DNA from: Bacteriovoracaceae bacterium
GTDB taxonomy: Bacteria > Bdellovibrionota > Bacteriovoracia > Bacteriovoracales > Bacteriovoracaceae
Length of the DNA stretch: 64,000 nucleotides
NCBI GenBank assembly: GCA_029865945.1
Contig: JARXAH010000084.1
Coordinates: 1 to 64,000, forward strand
Direction: 5' to 3'
Under the pieces are notes generated by a model. The model did not search any database, was not told the DNA's origin, and saw nothing but the letters and a program-made list of their open reading frames with translations. A program made the translations under genes and the position numbers. Shown here in pieces: positions 1 to 8,368 of this stretch. How positions within the stretch are numbered: position 1 is the stretch's first letter; every line of letters begins with the position of its first letter.

Positions 1-1
1 T

Positions 2-178
2 GAGTTTTCAATACTTTGCAAGATTCTGCGATTTTTTGAAAAACTTCAAATCTGGGGATACGGCCCAAATCTCCGTCCATGGAGCCTGCTGCATCTCTTA
101 AGCAAAGGATTGCTGGGCGTCTGGCCCACAAGAACCATTACGTTTTTGAAAATTCTCGAAATGGACAAGAATTCATAA
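2..178 (+). CDS. C-terminal end of a gene entering from the left (partial)
   Basis: A frame open from the window edge gives 58 residues and ends at TAA 176-178. It has no start codon of its own in context, and it is rich in W, P, R and L (for example NLRPWSLLHLLSKG), unlike the AT-rich intergenic DNA that follows. Base composition also drops sharply after 180. I read it as the tail of a protein whose body lies outside the window; the family is not recognisable. It could be a chance open frame, since 58 codons is short. Confidence 0.4.
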   Translation, partial: EFSILCKILRFFEKLQIWGYGPNLRPWSLLHLLSKGLLGVWPTRTITFLKILEMDKNS

Positions 179-315
179 GAAGAAATCATCTTCAACCGTT
201 CAGTTTTTAAACGAAAAAAATTCTTTAAATATTTTTAATTACTATTTTAATCTTTTCTAAATGGTGCTAGAACATCCTCTCTACAAGTCACTTTAATCTA
301 ACTAGTGAGGTATTT

Positions 316-600
316 ATGAAAAATTTTTTAATTACTGTTATTATCTTAATTTCATTCTCTGCTAGCGCAGATTTTGTTTGTCTAAAAGATAAAGTTGGTC
401 TAGCTTTTCTAGTTGCTGGATCCCAGTATTTTCAAACAAGATCTATCGAAGAGTGTCAAGAAGCTATTAATGCATCAAAAAATGGCTTCACCTGCCTAAA
501 AAGTTATAGCGGTCGTGCTTATTTAATAACTAAGGGATCTGTAAATTTTCAAGCTGAATCTGTAGAGGAATGTCAAAAGTCTGTTAACGAATCGAAATAG
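316..600 (+). CDS. small secreted protein with two internal repeats
   Basis: This 94-residue protein has a clear signal peptide (residues 1-18, cleavage after ASA). The mature part consists of two copies of a 37-38 residue unit, about 20-56 and 58-94. Each copy starts F-x-C-L-K, carries a G-x-A-[FY]-L core and ends [IV]-E-E-C-Q. Each unit therefore has two cysteines about 25 apart, suggesting one disulphide per repeat in the periplasm or outside. GAGG lies 6-9 bases before the ATG. The gene stands alone and is followed by a GC-rich hairpin. I do not recognise the family. Confidence 0.75.
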   Translation: MKNFLITVIILISFSASADFVCLKDKVGLAFLVAGSQYFQTRSIEECQEAINASKNGFTCLKSYSGRAYLITKGSVNFQAESVEECQKSVNESK

Positions 601-616
601 CTAGTGTACTGAGCCT

Positions 617-639
617 CTCCCGGTCGTAATGGCCGGGAG
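617..639. terminator. hairpin between converging genes, possible terminator
   Basis: A perfect 7-bp GC-rich stem (CTCCCGG / CCGGGAG) with a 9-base loop lies 17 bases after the stop of the small secreted gene and before the end of the converging kinase gene. Only three T follow on the plus strand, so intrinsic termination is plausible but not strong. Confidence 0.4.
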
Positions 640-729
640 TTTCCGAGTAAAAACATCGGAATTCTCATAAAGTAGGTATTTATTGAGTTCAGGCCAATCT
701 GAATGCCTTGGTCAACTCAGTCCAAGCTA

Positions 730-2352
730 TTAATTTAGTCTCAACTCCTCAATGGTCTTAAGAAAATTTCCCTTGGTCAAAATACCTTTAACAAATGGAA
801 AGTCTTCTTTTTTGAGATGAGAATTTCCTGTATGAAAAAAAATTTCTCGCATCCCCAAATCAAAAAGTCTCTTTGCGACAAAGGATCCATCTCTTTGTTC
901 ACCGAGATTAAAATCCAAAAGAAAAATTGTTCCTTTTTGAAAAGTCCTTGCTTGCTTTAGTAATGTACTGATATCGCTAAAAACATCAACTTGCCTATGA
1001 AATTTTTCGAGAAGTTGCTTGTAGCGATAGAGAAGTGTTTGATCATCATCTAAAATAACAATGTTAGGAATTTCGTAAATGGGAATCTCAACAGTGAAAA
1101 TAGATCCACTGCTTTCGTTAAACTTTGTTTTGACATAAACATTTCCACCCCAACTTTCCGCCATTTCTTTAATATAAGATAGCCCTTGTCCTGTTCCATG
1201 GATTTTTGTTGTAAAACCTTTCGCAAATATTTTATTAAGAACAGATTCATCTATTCCTGTCCCATTATCTTGAACTGAAATGGAAACACAGTTTTCTTTT
1301 ATTATCGCGTGAACCGTAATATTCTTTTGTGATTCATTACAGGGTACGGCCACAGCGTTCTCCAGTAAATTTGAGAACACACGGTAGAAGGTATTGGAAT
1401 CAACTTTGATTTTAATGCACTTGGAGATTTCTGAATCAAAATTGATATTTACCTTAGGCGTATTTTTCTTATATTTGATAGCACTTTGCTCCATCAGCTC
1501 ATTCATAAGATCAAATACAAAGTGAGGAACTTCTCTAACCGTCGTCACGATTCCATCTTTATGATGGGAAATATTTCCAAAGGCATCGCGAATTTTTCCC
1601 AAAGTTTTTCTTATCTCTGCGGCTTTATCTTGTTCTGATAGATCATATGTTTGCAAATCTAAGGTCGCAATTTCGCTTTGAGTATCATGAATTATTTGCC
1701 TAATAATGTTGGCAGATATTTTTTCTTTTTCAGCTTGAATGGCCTTTTGGTAGTAAGGTATCAAAAAATATTTTTTAGAAAGAAAAAACCAAAATAGCCA
1801 CAGAGAAAGTATAAAAAGAAAAATAGGTAATCCATATTGAAGTACAAAACCAAAGACACTTTCGGCCATAAATTGAAATCTATCTTCCATTACAACGGTG
1901 ATTGATCCAAGACGTGATCCGGCCAAATTTAAATCGGCCTCATAAACAAAATTTTGCCCCTGTTTGTTAAAATTGCAAGGAATATCCTGGAAATCCTGAT
2001 TTTTTGAAAAAACGCATTTCTGTCCTTGCTCACTGTAGAGATACAAATCAAAGTTAGGGGAAGAAAATTTTTTTAGTGAACTCTTTATTCTAAGAAAAAC
2101 CGATTCATAGCTTTTCGTAAAAAACTCTTCAACGATATAACGATAATCACTATTAATTCCCTCATTGAGAAGTGACTTAGTAATCTCAGATCGCCCTTGC
2201 TCTTTTTCTAAAAAAGAAGTAGAGAGGTAATACGCACCTAGTCCAAGTCCCATCATAATAATGAGAATCGATCCATAAAAAAATATGGTTATAGGTCGAT
2301 GCATGGGGTTACTGTTAGATCGTCCCATGGTATCCAATGCCTTTTTGATCAA
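730..2352 (-). CDS. hybrid sensor histidine kinase with C-terminal receiver domain
   Basis: A 540-residue membrane sensor kinase. TM1 is about 21-42 and TM2 about 167-191, enclosing a periplasmic sensing region of about 120 residues with two cysteines. The dimerisation helix carries IIHDTQSE with the probable phospho-accepting His222. The ATPase domain shows the N box (LLENAV, about 330), DNGTGID (362-368) and GTGQGLSYIKE (386-396). A receiver domain fills 429-540, with DDD at 435-437 and the phosphorylatable Asp480 in LLDFNLG. It is the last gene of the operon and overlaps the transporter fusion upstream by 38 bases. That coupling suggests it senses the same ligand, with the NtrC-type regulator at the head of the operon as probable partner. 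The ligand is unknown. Confidence 0.9.
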   Translation of the reverse strand: MIKKALDTMGRSNSNPMHRPITIFFYGSILIIMMGLGLGAYYLSTSFLEKEQGRSEITKSLLNEGINSDYRYIVEEFFTKSYESVFLRIKSSLKKFSSPNFDLYLYSEQGQKCVFSKNQDFQDIPCNFNKQGQNFVYEADLNLAGSRLGSITVVMEDRFQFMAESVFGFVLQYGLPIFLFILSLWLFWFFLSKKYFLIPYYQKAIQAEKEKISANIIRQIIHDTQSEIATLDLQTYDLSEQDKAAEIRKTLGKIRDAFGNISHHKDGIVTTVREVPHFVFDLMNELMEQSAIKYKKNTPKVNINFDSEISKCIKIKVDSNTFYRVFSNLLENAVAVPCNESQKNITVHAIIKENCVSISVQDNGTGIDESVLNKIFAKGFTTKIHGTGQGLSYIKEMAESWGGNVYVKTKFNESSGSIFTVEIPIYEIPNIVILDDDQTLLYRYKQLLEKFHRQVDVFSDISTLLKQARTFQKGTIFLLDFNLGEQRDGSFVAKRLFDLGMREIFFHTGNSHLKKEDFPFVKGILTKGNFLKTIEELRLN

Positions 2353-4669
2353 TGCGATAAATGATCACATCTTTTTTAGGCGTATTATCTTGATCAAATT
2401 GAAATTCACTAGAGGTAAGTAGATTTCTCCCATGATAATTTTTGAGCGATTTCCGAATACTTTCTCCGGTGATTGGCCCCTTAATTTTAAGGATACTATC
2501 AAATAAAATAGATGCAGTATCATAAGCGATGGCACTCCATGAGTTCGGGCGATCATGGTAAGTTGCTAAAAATTTTTCTCTGAAATTTTTATTTTCTTTA
2601 GTACTACTCTCTTCATTCCAGTAAACATTTCGGTACGCAGTAAATGCTTGCGGCCCTTTTTGTTCTTCAACTAGTCTTTTGTAAACAGACTCATTAGTTC
2701 CCCATCCATCAGAACCTATGTAACTTGGATAAAATTTTTCCTTAATGGCCTGGGAATAAAATCTAAAGAGATCACTTTGGTAGCTTAATAAAATGACTTG
2801 CGTAACATTTTTCTCTTTGAAAAATTTTATTTCCTCTGATAAGTCTTTTTGATTTTTTAAAATCTTGCGCTGAATAACATTTATTTTTGGATTCAGAGAA
2901 CTTATTTTTGCTAAAAACTCTGCGCTTAAGTACTCGCTATAGGGATAGGAAATGTTGTTAAGAATGCCTATAGACTCTGGTCTTAATTTTTTGGATACAA
3001 AGTCAGCAAGCTTCTGTGCCACAAGAGTATCAGATATGCAGGCCCTAAAAACATAAGGTCTATTTTTGGTAACATCCGGGTTCGTCGCGGTTGGAGTAAT
3101 CAGTACAATATTTTTATCTTTTATCACTTCTGAAATCGCCATGGCCTCATCGCTGTTTTCTCCGCCTATGATAACTTGATTTCCTTCTTGTACTGCTTGA
3201 GTTGCTGCACTAATCACAGAAGTGAGTGCTTCGCTATGAGAATATTTTTTAAAATTGATTTTTATATTTTTTTCTTTCTCATAAACCGTTTTTGCAAACT
3301 CGAACCCTTTATCCATGAAACCAACCGATCCATTAAATTTATCTTGAAATCGAAAGATGAGAGCAACGGAAAACTCTTTTTTGTTGGAGGCCGCAAAAAT
3401 GCTGTTATTTGGTGATGCCAATAAAAATAAAATGAGTAGACAGAAAATCCCAGGACAATTTAATTTTCTCTTTTGAACCCCATAACATATTGCGATAACT
3501 AGCACAGGATAAATAAGATAAACTCCTGAAGAAATCAAAGAAGATGCAAGTAGTAGCAACGTAATGATGCTTAAGATTTTTTTTCCAATTGAGGAAGATG
3601 TTCGAAGAAAAGAAATGATACATAAAACATAAATGGTAAGGAAGTTCGCACTAACCATGATAAGTCCTTTATTCAAAAATTCAGGAAAAATCATTAACGC
3701 TAATAAACTTAAAGAAAACAAAGAAATGAGTAAATAAATAGGATTTTTTTGATTTCCTACATTTTCAGGAAGTGCTAATGAAGATGCGGAAACTTGGATC
3801 ATATAAATTAGCCCCCTAATCCAACTCATAAAATTAATCTTGAGGGCGAAAACGGAAAGGAGAACAATTATTCCTCCAGATAGCCACCTTGGTGAGACTT
3901 CTTGGGATAATTGATAGATTCCCATGACGGATTGAATTTTATCGTAAGAAATAATGGCCGCGTAATTTGCAGTGACGCCTAAGTAAACTAGGCCACAGAT
4001 AATCAAGGAAAATACCATGGATACTAAAAAATCTCTTCTGGGATTTTTAAATTCGTGGGCAATGAAACTTAAATTCTCAAATCCGGCGAACGCCCAAAAT
4101 GCCATTGTAATTCCAATGAAAGTTTTCCCTAAATCAAAGTCGGGAATTAATTTGTCATAACCTAGTGAGGCTTTTGGGAAAGTTATAAAAAGAAGTAGAA
4201 TAGAAAATACAAAAAAACTTAGTGAAACAATATTGATCATGCGTTCACTTGCACTTTTGCCAATTAAATTGGCGATTACACCGAAACCAAGTAAATAGAC
4301 TGCGACCATGTATTCCAAGTGTTCAATTTGAAAATAATTTTGTACAAATTTTCCCACAATGATGGCCGAAGATGGCATTCCAATCATAATGGTTGAAAGC
4401 ATAAGAGTGGGAAATATCGCTGACCAAGTTTTCCCAAGTCCAAGCTCAATAAATCCTTTGACGCCTACCTCTGGCCTTACATGTTTTGACATGTCATAAA
4501 ACATCATTAGTAGCGGAATACATAGCAGCGTGGCCATGATCCAACTAAGAAGAACATTTGCGCCACTTAGCTGATAAGTTAAAGATGGCAAAAAAAGTAT
4601 TCCAGACCCCATAATTGATCCAACGCCGTATGAGATACCACTTAAACGGCCAAGTTTGGGAATTTTCAT
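2315..4669 (-). CDS. APC-family permease fused to a periplasmic binding-protein domain
   Basis: 784 residues in two parts. Residues 1-400 are an amino acid/polyamine/organocation permease with about 12 hydrophobic segments. The TM1 motif GSIMGSGILFLP is at 17-28 and the TM6-like AFWAFAGFE at 190-198. Residues 430-784 are a type I periplasmic ligand-binding domain of the Leu/Ile/Val-binding class (ITPTATNP, PYVFRACISD, YIGSDGW). Between them, residues 404-428 look like a preserved signal peptide (hydrophobic stretch ending FAAS), which would put the binding domain outside the cytoplasmic membrane. The start ATG overlaps the stop of the diiron-enzyme gene (ATGA). This architecture is unusual: APC permeases normally work without a binding protein. 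It may be a transporter-receptor working with the neighbouring kinase. Confidence 0.85.
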   Translation of the reverse strand: MKIPKLGRLSGISYGVGSIMGSGILFLPSLTYQLSGANVLLSWIMATLLCIPLLMMFYDMSKHVRPEVGVKGFIELGLGKTWSAIFPTLMLSTIMIGMPSSAIIVGKFVQNYFQIEHLEYMVAVYLLGFGVIANLIGKSASERMINIVSLSFFVFSILLLFITFPKASLGYDKLIPDFDLGKTFIGITMAFWAFAGFENLSFIAHEFKNPRRDFLVSMVFSLIICGLVYLGVTANYAAIISYDKIQSVMGIYQLSQEVSPRWLSGGIIVLLSVFALKINFMSWIRGLIYMIQVSASSLALPENVGNQKNPIYLLISLFSLSLLALMIFPEFLNKGLIMVSANFLTIYVLCIISFLRTSSSIGKKILSIITLLLLASSLISSGVYLIYPVLVIAICYGVQKRKLNCPGIFCLLILFLLASPNNSIFAASNKKEFSVALIFRFQDKFNGSVGFMDKGFEFAKTVYEKEKNIKINFKKYSHSEALTSVISAATQAVQEGNQVIIGGENSDEAMAISEVIKDKNIVLITPTATNPDVTKNRPYVFRACISDTLVAQKLADFVSKKLRPESIGILNNISYPYSEYLSAEFLAKISSLNPKINVIQRKILKNQKDLSEEIKFFKEKNVTQVILLSYQSDLFRFYSQAIKEKFYPSYIGSDGWGTNESVYKRLVEEQKGPQAFTAYRNVYWNEESSTKENKNFREKFLATYHDRPNSWSAIAYDTASILFDSILKIKGPITGESIRKSLKNYHGRNLLTSSEFQFDQDNTPKKDVIIYRIDQKGIGYHGTI

Positions 4670-5463
4670 ACTAATTGCCCTTGATCGATCACTTCATTAA
4701 TCGCATTCCAATATAACCTCCAAAAATGCACCGCTTGATTAAAACCACTCAAAAACTCACTCTTACTTTTTTCGCAAGGACAAAAGCGAAGGAAGTTGGC
4801 CACATTAAGTCTGATATGCTCTTTCTCTGCAATTTTATGAATACGAAAGAAGGACGATTTTTCTACAAGTTCACTACTTTCCTCATCATAAGACAGAGCA
4901 TCAAAGAGAGTTTGAATATTTTCTTCGGCATCAATCTCAAGGCCAAGTAATATGCCTAAAGACATTCCATCTGTAGAAGCATTGGTCATAATAGTTTTTA
5001 GATATTCAAAAGGAAATTTACTCAAGTTCTTCGAGATCAGATTTATTCGATCATGATCCGTAATCCCGATCTGCTGCAAGCAATCTAAAAATAAATCTGG
5101 ATGGATTAATCTGTGATTTCTACTTCCAAGTTCTTCAAAGATAATTTGGACAATGTAGTGCCTCATTAAATTGTTACTGACCTGAGCAGAAGCAATACTC
5201 ATCACCTTTGGTGCAAGAGAAGAAAAATGATGCCAAAATGTTCCAATCACTGCCGCTTTTGTTTTATTTCGGAACTTAAGTCGCATCCATGTTTCTTCAA
5301 AGATTTTATCCACATTGGCCATTTTATAAAACATATTGGTCCATTCAATAACTTCAGGTGAATCAGAGTCATAAATATTTTCAAAGACTCGATCACTCCT
5401 AACGATAACTTCTAAATTTTCTAACATTTCCTTGTGGGCGACTTCACTTAACATCTCAGACAT
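4666..5463 (-). CDS. haem-oxygenase-like diiron (HDO/TenA-fold) enzyme
   Basis: This 265-residue, all-helical soluble protein has the spaced ligands typical of haem-oxygenase-like diiron oxidases and oxygenases (the UndA, BesC and PqqC-like superfamily). The pattern is EEL...H in IIFEELGSRNHRLIH (E110/E111, H117/H121), a Glu at GLEID (E176), then H209, E213 and H216 in FRIHKIAEKEH. Known members oxidise fatty acids or amino acids using O2 and iron; the substrate cannot be told from sequence. The gene follows an SDR dehydrogenase by 11 bases and overlaps the permease-receptor by 4 bases. The enzyme pair may therefore make or alter the molecule that the transporter/sensor handles. The fold call is good; any specific reaction is inference. 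Confidence 0.7.
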   Translation of the reverse strand: MSEMLSEVAHKEMLENLEVIVRSDRVFENIYDSDSPEVIEWTNMFYKMANVDKIFEETWMRLKFRNKTKAAVIGTFWHHFSSLAPKVMSIASAQVSNNLMRHYIVQIIFEELGSRNHRLIHPDLFLDCLQQIGITDHDRINLISKNLSKFPFEYLKTIMTNASTDGMSLGILLGLEIDAEENIQTLFDALSYDEESSELVEKSSFFRIHKIAEKEHIRLNVANFLRFCPCEKSKSEFLSGFNQAVHFWRLYWNAINEVIDQGQLV

Positions 5464-5474
5464 AAAATTACCTC

Positions 5475-6188
5475 CTATTTGTTGTAGGGCGAATGTTGGG
5501 GACGAATTGTAATTTCAGTGGGACAGGCCGAAGTGGGTAAACTAATGGCCCATGACACTGAAAGAGCAATATCATCTGGTTGAATCATTTTTTCAGAAAT
5601 TAAATTATCGCCTCTTCCCATGTCAGTATTAACGTAACCAGGAAAAAGACAGGTAACTTTAATATTTTTTTCGCGAACACTATCAAAAAGGCAATTGGAG
5701 TACGCCCTAAGCGCGTGCTTTGTTGCTGTATAAATTTCGCCACCTTGATAGGTCATAAGGCCCGCCACCGATGAAATATTAATAATGGCCCCACCGTTCT
5801 TAGATATCGCTGGAAGAAGCTGGTTCGTTAAGTGATAGATGGAACGAAAGTTAAGATCCAAGCAGTAGTCCCAATCTTTTAAACTGGATGTGTAGGGATT
5901 TCCATTTACATATGTTCCTGCGTTATTAACAAGGTAATCGAACGAAGGAAAAACATTTAAAATGCTTTCAAGCAGTTTTGGAATTTTATCTATTGCTGTT
6001 AGATCAAATGGAAATATTTCTGATCTAATCCCAACTACGTCACAGTTTTTTTTTACTTTTTTTAGTTGAGTCTCATCTCTGGCAACAAGTGCCAGATTTA
6101 CCCCTTCACTGGCCAATCGATAAGCAATGGCCTCGCCAATTCCTCTTCCAGCACCAGTTATAATGGCGACCTTATTAGTAATTCTCAT
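5475..6188 (-). CDS. short-chain dehydrogenase/reductase (classical SDR)
   Basis: 237 residues with the full classical SDR signature: the cofactor loop TGAGRGIGEA at 11-20, NNAG near 89, catalytic Ser in NISSVAG, and YTATK (YxxxK) with PG after the following strand. It is a soluble NAD(P)H-dependent oxidoreductase acting on a hydroxyl/carbonyl group. The length and intact catalytic triad suggest an active enzyme. It overlaps the small upstream gene by 14 bases and precedes the diiron enzyme, consistent with a two-step oxidation pathway inside this operon. The substrate is unknown. Confidence 0.9.
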   Translation of the reverse strand: MRITNKVAIITGAGRGIGEAIAYRLASEGVNLALVARDETQLKKVKKNCDVVGIRSEIFPFDLTAIDKIPKLLESILNVFPSFDYLVNNAGTYVNGNPYTSSLKDWDYCLDLNFRSIYHLTNQLLPAISKNGGAIINISSVAGLMTYQGGEIYTATKHALRAYSNCLFDSVREKNIKVTCLFPGYVNTDMGRGDNLISEKMIQPDDIALSVSWAISLPTSACPTEITIRPQHSPYNK

Positions 6189-6390
6189 CGCATTTCTCCG
6201 TAGTTATGGTTTGAAATAGTTCTTTAAATTTTCCTTCAAAGTTTTTTATGGCACCCAGTACTTCTTGCACGTCATAGGCCTTGGGGTTTTTACTATTTGA
6301 TAAATCAATGACTATGCAATTGAAGCATGTGTTTACAAGATCAAGATCTCGCCTTAGTTTATGAATCTTTTTTTGTGTTTCAATATTCAC
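6175..6390 (-). CDS. small helical protein of unknown function in the sensor operon
   Basis: 71 residues, charged and predicted helical, with two cysteines (FNC) and a third near the C-terminus. It overlaps the regulator gene upstream by 4 bases (ATGA) and the SDR gene downstream by 14 bases, so it is translationally coupled to both and very likely real. I do not recognise a family. It could be a small phosphotransfer or adaptor protein, but no conserved HPt motif is seen. Confidence 0.65.
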   Translation of the reverse strand: MNIETQKKIHKLRRDLDLVNTCFNCIVIDLSNSKNPKAYDVQEVLGAIKNFEGKFKELFQTITTEKCDENY

Positions 6391-7745
6391 GCATCAACCT
6401 CACTTATTTTTTTGTCCCTTAAGTGATAAAAAAGTGTAGTCCTTGAAACTTGATAGGCCTTGGAAATTTTATTTTTATTTCCGCCATGTTCTTTAAGTGC
6501 AAAATCAAAAAACTCCCCTTTAATTTTATCAAGTAACGCAGAGAGACTTTGATGTCCCTTGGCAAAATCGATTTGATTTTCGGTCAGAAGCCAATCTTTA
6601 CTTAATTCGGCAACAGATTCGCGACCAACTTGTAAATATTTCTCTAAATGCGCTGGAGTAACGATTCCTCCCTTAACATCAGAGAGTCTGTTGATGAATT
6701 TTTGTAATTCCCGAACATTTCCTGGCCAAGAATACTGAAGAAGGATCTCTTTTGCCTGCTCATCTACGAAAACACTCCTCGTTGCTTGATTGAGAAAATG
6801 CTTTATCAGCATTTTGAGGTCATCTTTTCTCTCTCGCAAAGGGCGCAAGTAAATAGTTTTTCCTTTTATTCTGTTATAGAAATCCGGTCGAAGCTTTCCT
6901 TCTTTAACAAGGGATTCTAAATTTTTAAGTGTTGCCGTTACCAGCAAAAAGTTGGAGCGGATTCTTTTTAGGCCACCAACTCTTGTAAATTCTTTTTCCT
7001 CAATAACTTTTAAAATAGTTTCCTGAGTCGTTAAGGGCATGTCTCCAACTTCATCGAGAAATAAAATTCCGTTGTTTGCTTGTTCAACTTTGCCCATCTT
7101 TAATCTATCCGCACCAGTAAAAGCGCCTTTCTCATGGCCAAAAAGTTCTGACTTAATAATTTCATCATTTAGTCCTGCACAGTTTAACTCAACTAATTCT
7201 CCCTCTATCCCCAGCAGTGACTTTAGACATTTCGCAAGTTGGGTTTTCCCAACTCCAGATTCACCACTTATGAATATTGGCTCCATCGGACTAAACGTAG
7301 TGCATACATCTTCAAGAGATTCGATAATATCTTTGTCCTGAGTCAGATAAGTTGTTTTGGTGAGTCGCTCCACGTTTTTGCGAAACTCTTTGGAGTTAAC
7401 AACTTTTTTGATAAAAATATCTAATTTTTCTTTCAAGTTACTTTTCTTCACAAAATCATCGACTCCATTTTGATAGGCCTGTTGAATTAATGCATCATCA
7501 TTTTCAAAATAAGTGACAGCAATGACGTGCCTTATTCCTCTTTGCTTGCATAGTAGTGCAATACGAGGGCCAATGATTTCATCATTGATTTCAAGATCAA
7601 CAATAGCGCAATCAAATTTAAAATTTTGAATCAACTCTTCCGCTCTTTCCAAGGTGCTTGCGTGAAGTAATTTTCCGTAGTTAGAAAGATTTTTGGAAAG
7701 GAAATCCAGAAAACTGGGATCATCTTCAATTACTAAAAAGTTCAT
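6387..7745 (-). CDS. NtrC-family sigma-54 response regulator
   Basis: 452 residues in three domains. The receiver domain (1-115) has E7/D8/D9, the phosphorylatable Asp50 and Lys near 100. The AAA+ sigma-54 activator domain has Walker A GESGVGKT at 161-168, the sigma-54 contact loop GAFTGA at 207-212 and Walker B ILFLDE ending at 232. A C-terminal Fis-type helix-turn-helix follows ([18 protein letters not shown]). All active residues are present. It is the first gene of the minus-strand operon and faces the conjugation island across a 229-base divergent region that holds an inverted repeat and a sigma-54-like promoter. It probably receives phosphate from the hybrid kinase at the operon end. 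Confidence 0.93.
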   Translation of the reverse strand: MNFLVIEDDPSFLDFLSKNLSNYGKLLHASTLERAEELIQNFKFDCAIVDLEINDEIIGPRIALLCKQRGIRHVIAVTYFENDDALIQQAYQNGVDDFVKKSNLKEKLDIFIKKVVNSKEFRKNVERLTKTTYLTQDKDIIESLEDVCTTFSPMEPIFISGESGVGKTQLAKCLKSLLGIEGELVELNCAGLNDEIIKSELFGHEKGAFTGADRLKMGKVEQANNGILFLDEVGDMPLTTQETILKVIEEKEFTRVGGLKRIRSNFLLVTATLKNLESLVKEGKLRPDFYNRIKGKTIYLRPLRERKDDLKMLIKHFLNQATRSVFVDEQAKEILLQYSWPGNVRELQKFINRLSDVKGGIVTPAHLEKYLQVGRESVAELSKDWLLTENQIDFAKGHQSLSALLDKIKGEFFDFALKEHGGNKNKISKAYQVSRTTLFYHLRDKKISEVDA

Positions 7746-7881
7746 TGGCCCTCGTTTTTTTTGCTTCCGAAATAAAAAATTATTACACGAAGAGTCCGAA
7801 CGGAAATCACTTTATGTTCAATCTGAAAACATTCCTGGGTTGATTAAAAAATCGAGAATTTTCTACATAGTGAAATAACTA

Positions 7882-7907
7882 CTCGTAATAAGAGAAATCG
7901 TTACGAG
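7882..7907. promoter_or_regulatory. inverted repeat, possible regulator binding site
   Basis: Perfect 7-bp arms CTCGTAA / TTACGAG are separated by 12 bases, in the divergent region between the NtrC-type regulator gene and the first gene of the island. The size and position fit a dimer-binding operator or an upstream activator site. No direct evidence shows which protein binds. Confidence 0.4.
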
Positions 7908-7916
7908 AAATTTATG

Positions 7917-7944
7917 TTGGCATGGGTTTTGAATTGAGTATGAA
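7917..7944 (+). promoter_or_regulatory. promoter for the island operon, sigma-54-like or sigma-70
   Basis: TTGGCATGGGTTTTGAA (7917-7933) resembles the sigma-54 -24/-12 consensus (TGGCAYG, 4 bases, TTGCW) except for A instead of C in the -12 element. The same stretch can be read as a sigma-70 promoter: -35 TTGGCA, 16-base spacer, -10 TATGAA (7939-7944). It lies about 30 bases before the first ATG of the island and directly after the 7882-7907 inverted repeat. Which sigma factor applies is undecided. Confidence 0.35.
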
Positions 7945-7974
7945 AGTTTTTCACCAAAGCGAGGTAATATTTTC

Positions 7975-8355
7975 ATGAACGCAAAAAAACAAAAGGCCAT
8001 ATCCTCCATAGATTCACTGGACGTGAGAGGCGAACTTATCAAAAAGTCGTTTAACAAGTTTAATGATAAGGCACACAAGACAAAGAGTCATTATTCAAAA
8101 AAAGATTTAGAATTTGCAAAATGTTGCAAGGACTTTCTTCCAGATCATGAGCGAATAGTCGTTCATTTACATTTCTGGGAAGAGTTATCCCTCAGTGAGA
8201 TTTCCCATGTATTACATGTGTCTTTTAAACTTGTTGATTTGATTTTGCAAAATGCGATTAAACGGTTGCGTTCAATTTATGAAGATCATTTTCCCAGTAC
8301 TAATTTTATTCCATTGAACAGGAGGATTGAATCCATTGACATGAAATTTTATTAA
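7975..8355 (+). CDS. small HTH protein resembling sigma-70 region 4
   Basis: 126 residues. The second half (about 58-110) reads like a sigma-70 region 4 / HTH unit: LPDHERIVVHLHFWEELS, then LSEISHVLHVS and a recognition-type helix. The first half is basic and disordered. There is no region 2, so it is not a complete sigma factor; it is more likely a DNA-binding regulator of the island. GAGG lies 9 bases before the ATG. It is the first gene of the plus-strand cluster of conjugation-type genes. Confidence 0.6.
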   Translation: MNAKKQKAISSIDSLDVRGELIKKSFNKFNDKAHKTKSHYSKKDLEFAKCCKDFLPDHERIVVHLHFWEELSLSEISHVLHVSFKLVDLILQNAIKRLRSIYEDHFPSTNFIPLNRRIESIDMKFY

Positions 8356-8368
8356 AAAGGTGTATGGC

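Noticed and set aside
7863-8078. Minus-strand frame covering the divergent region
   Set aside because: It lies antisense to the first island gene, lacks a ribosome site, and ends in the operator region; taken as a chance frame.
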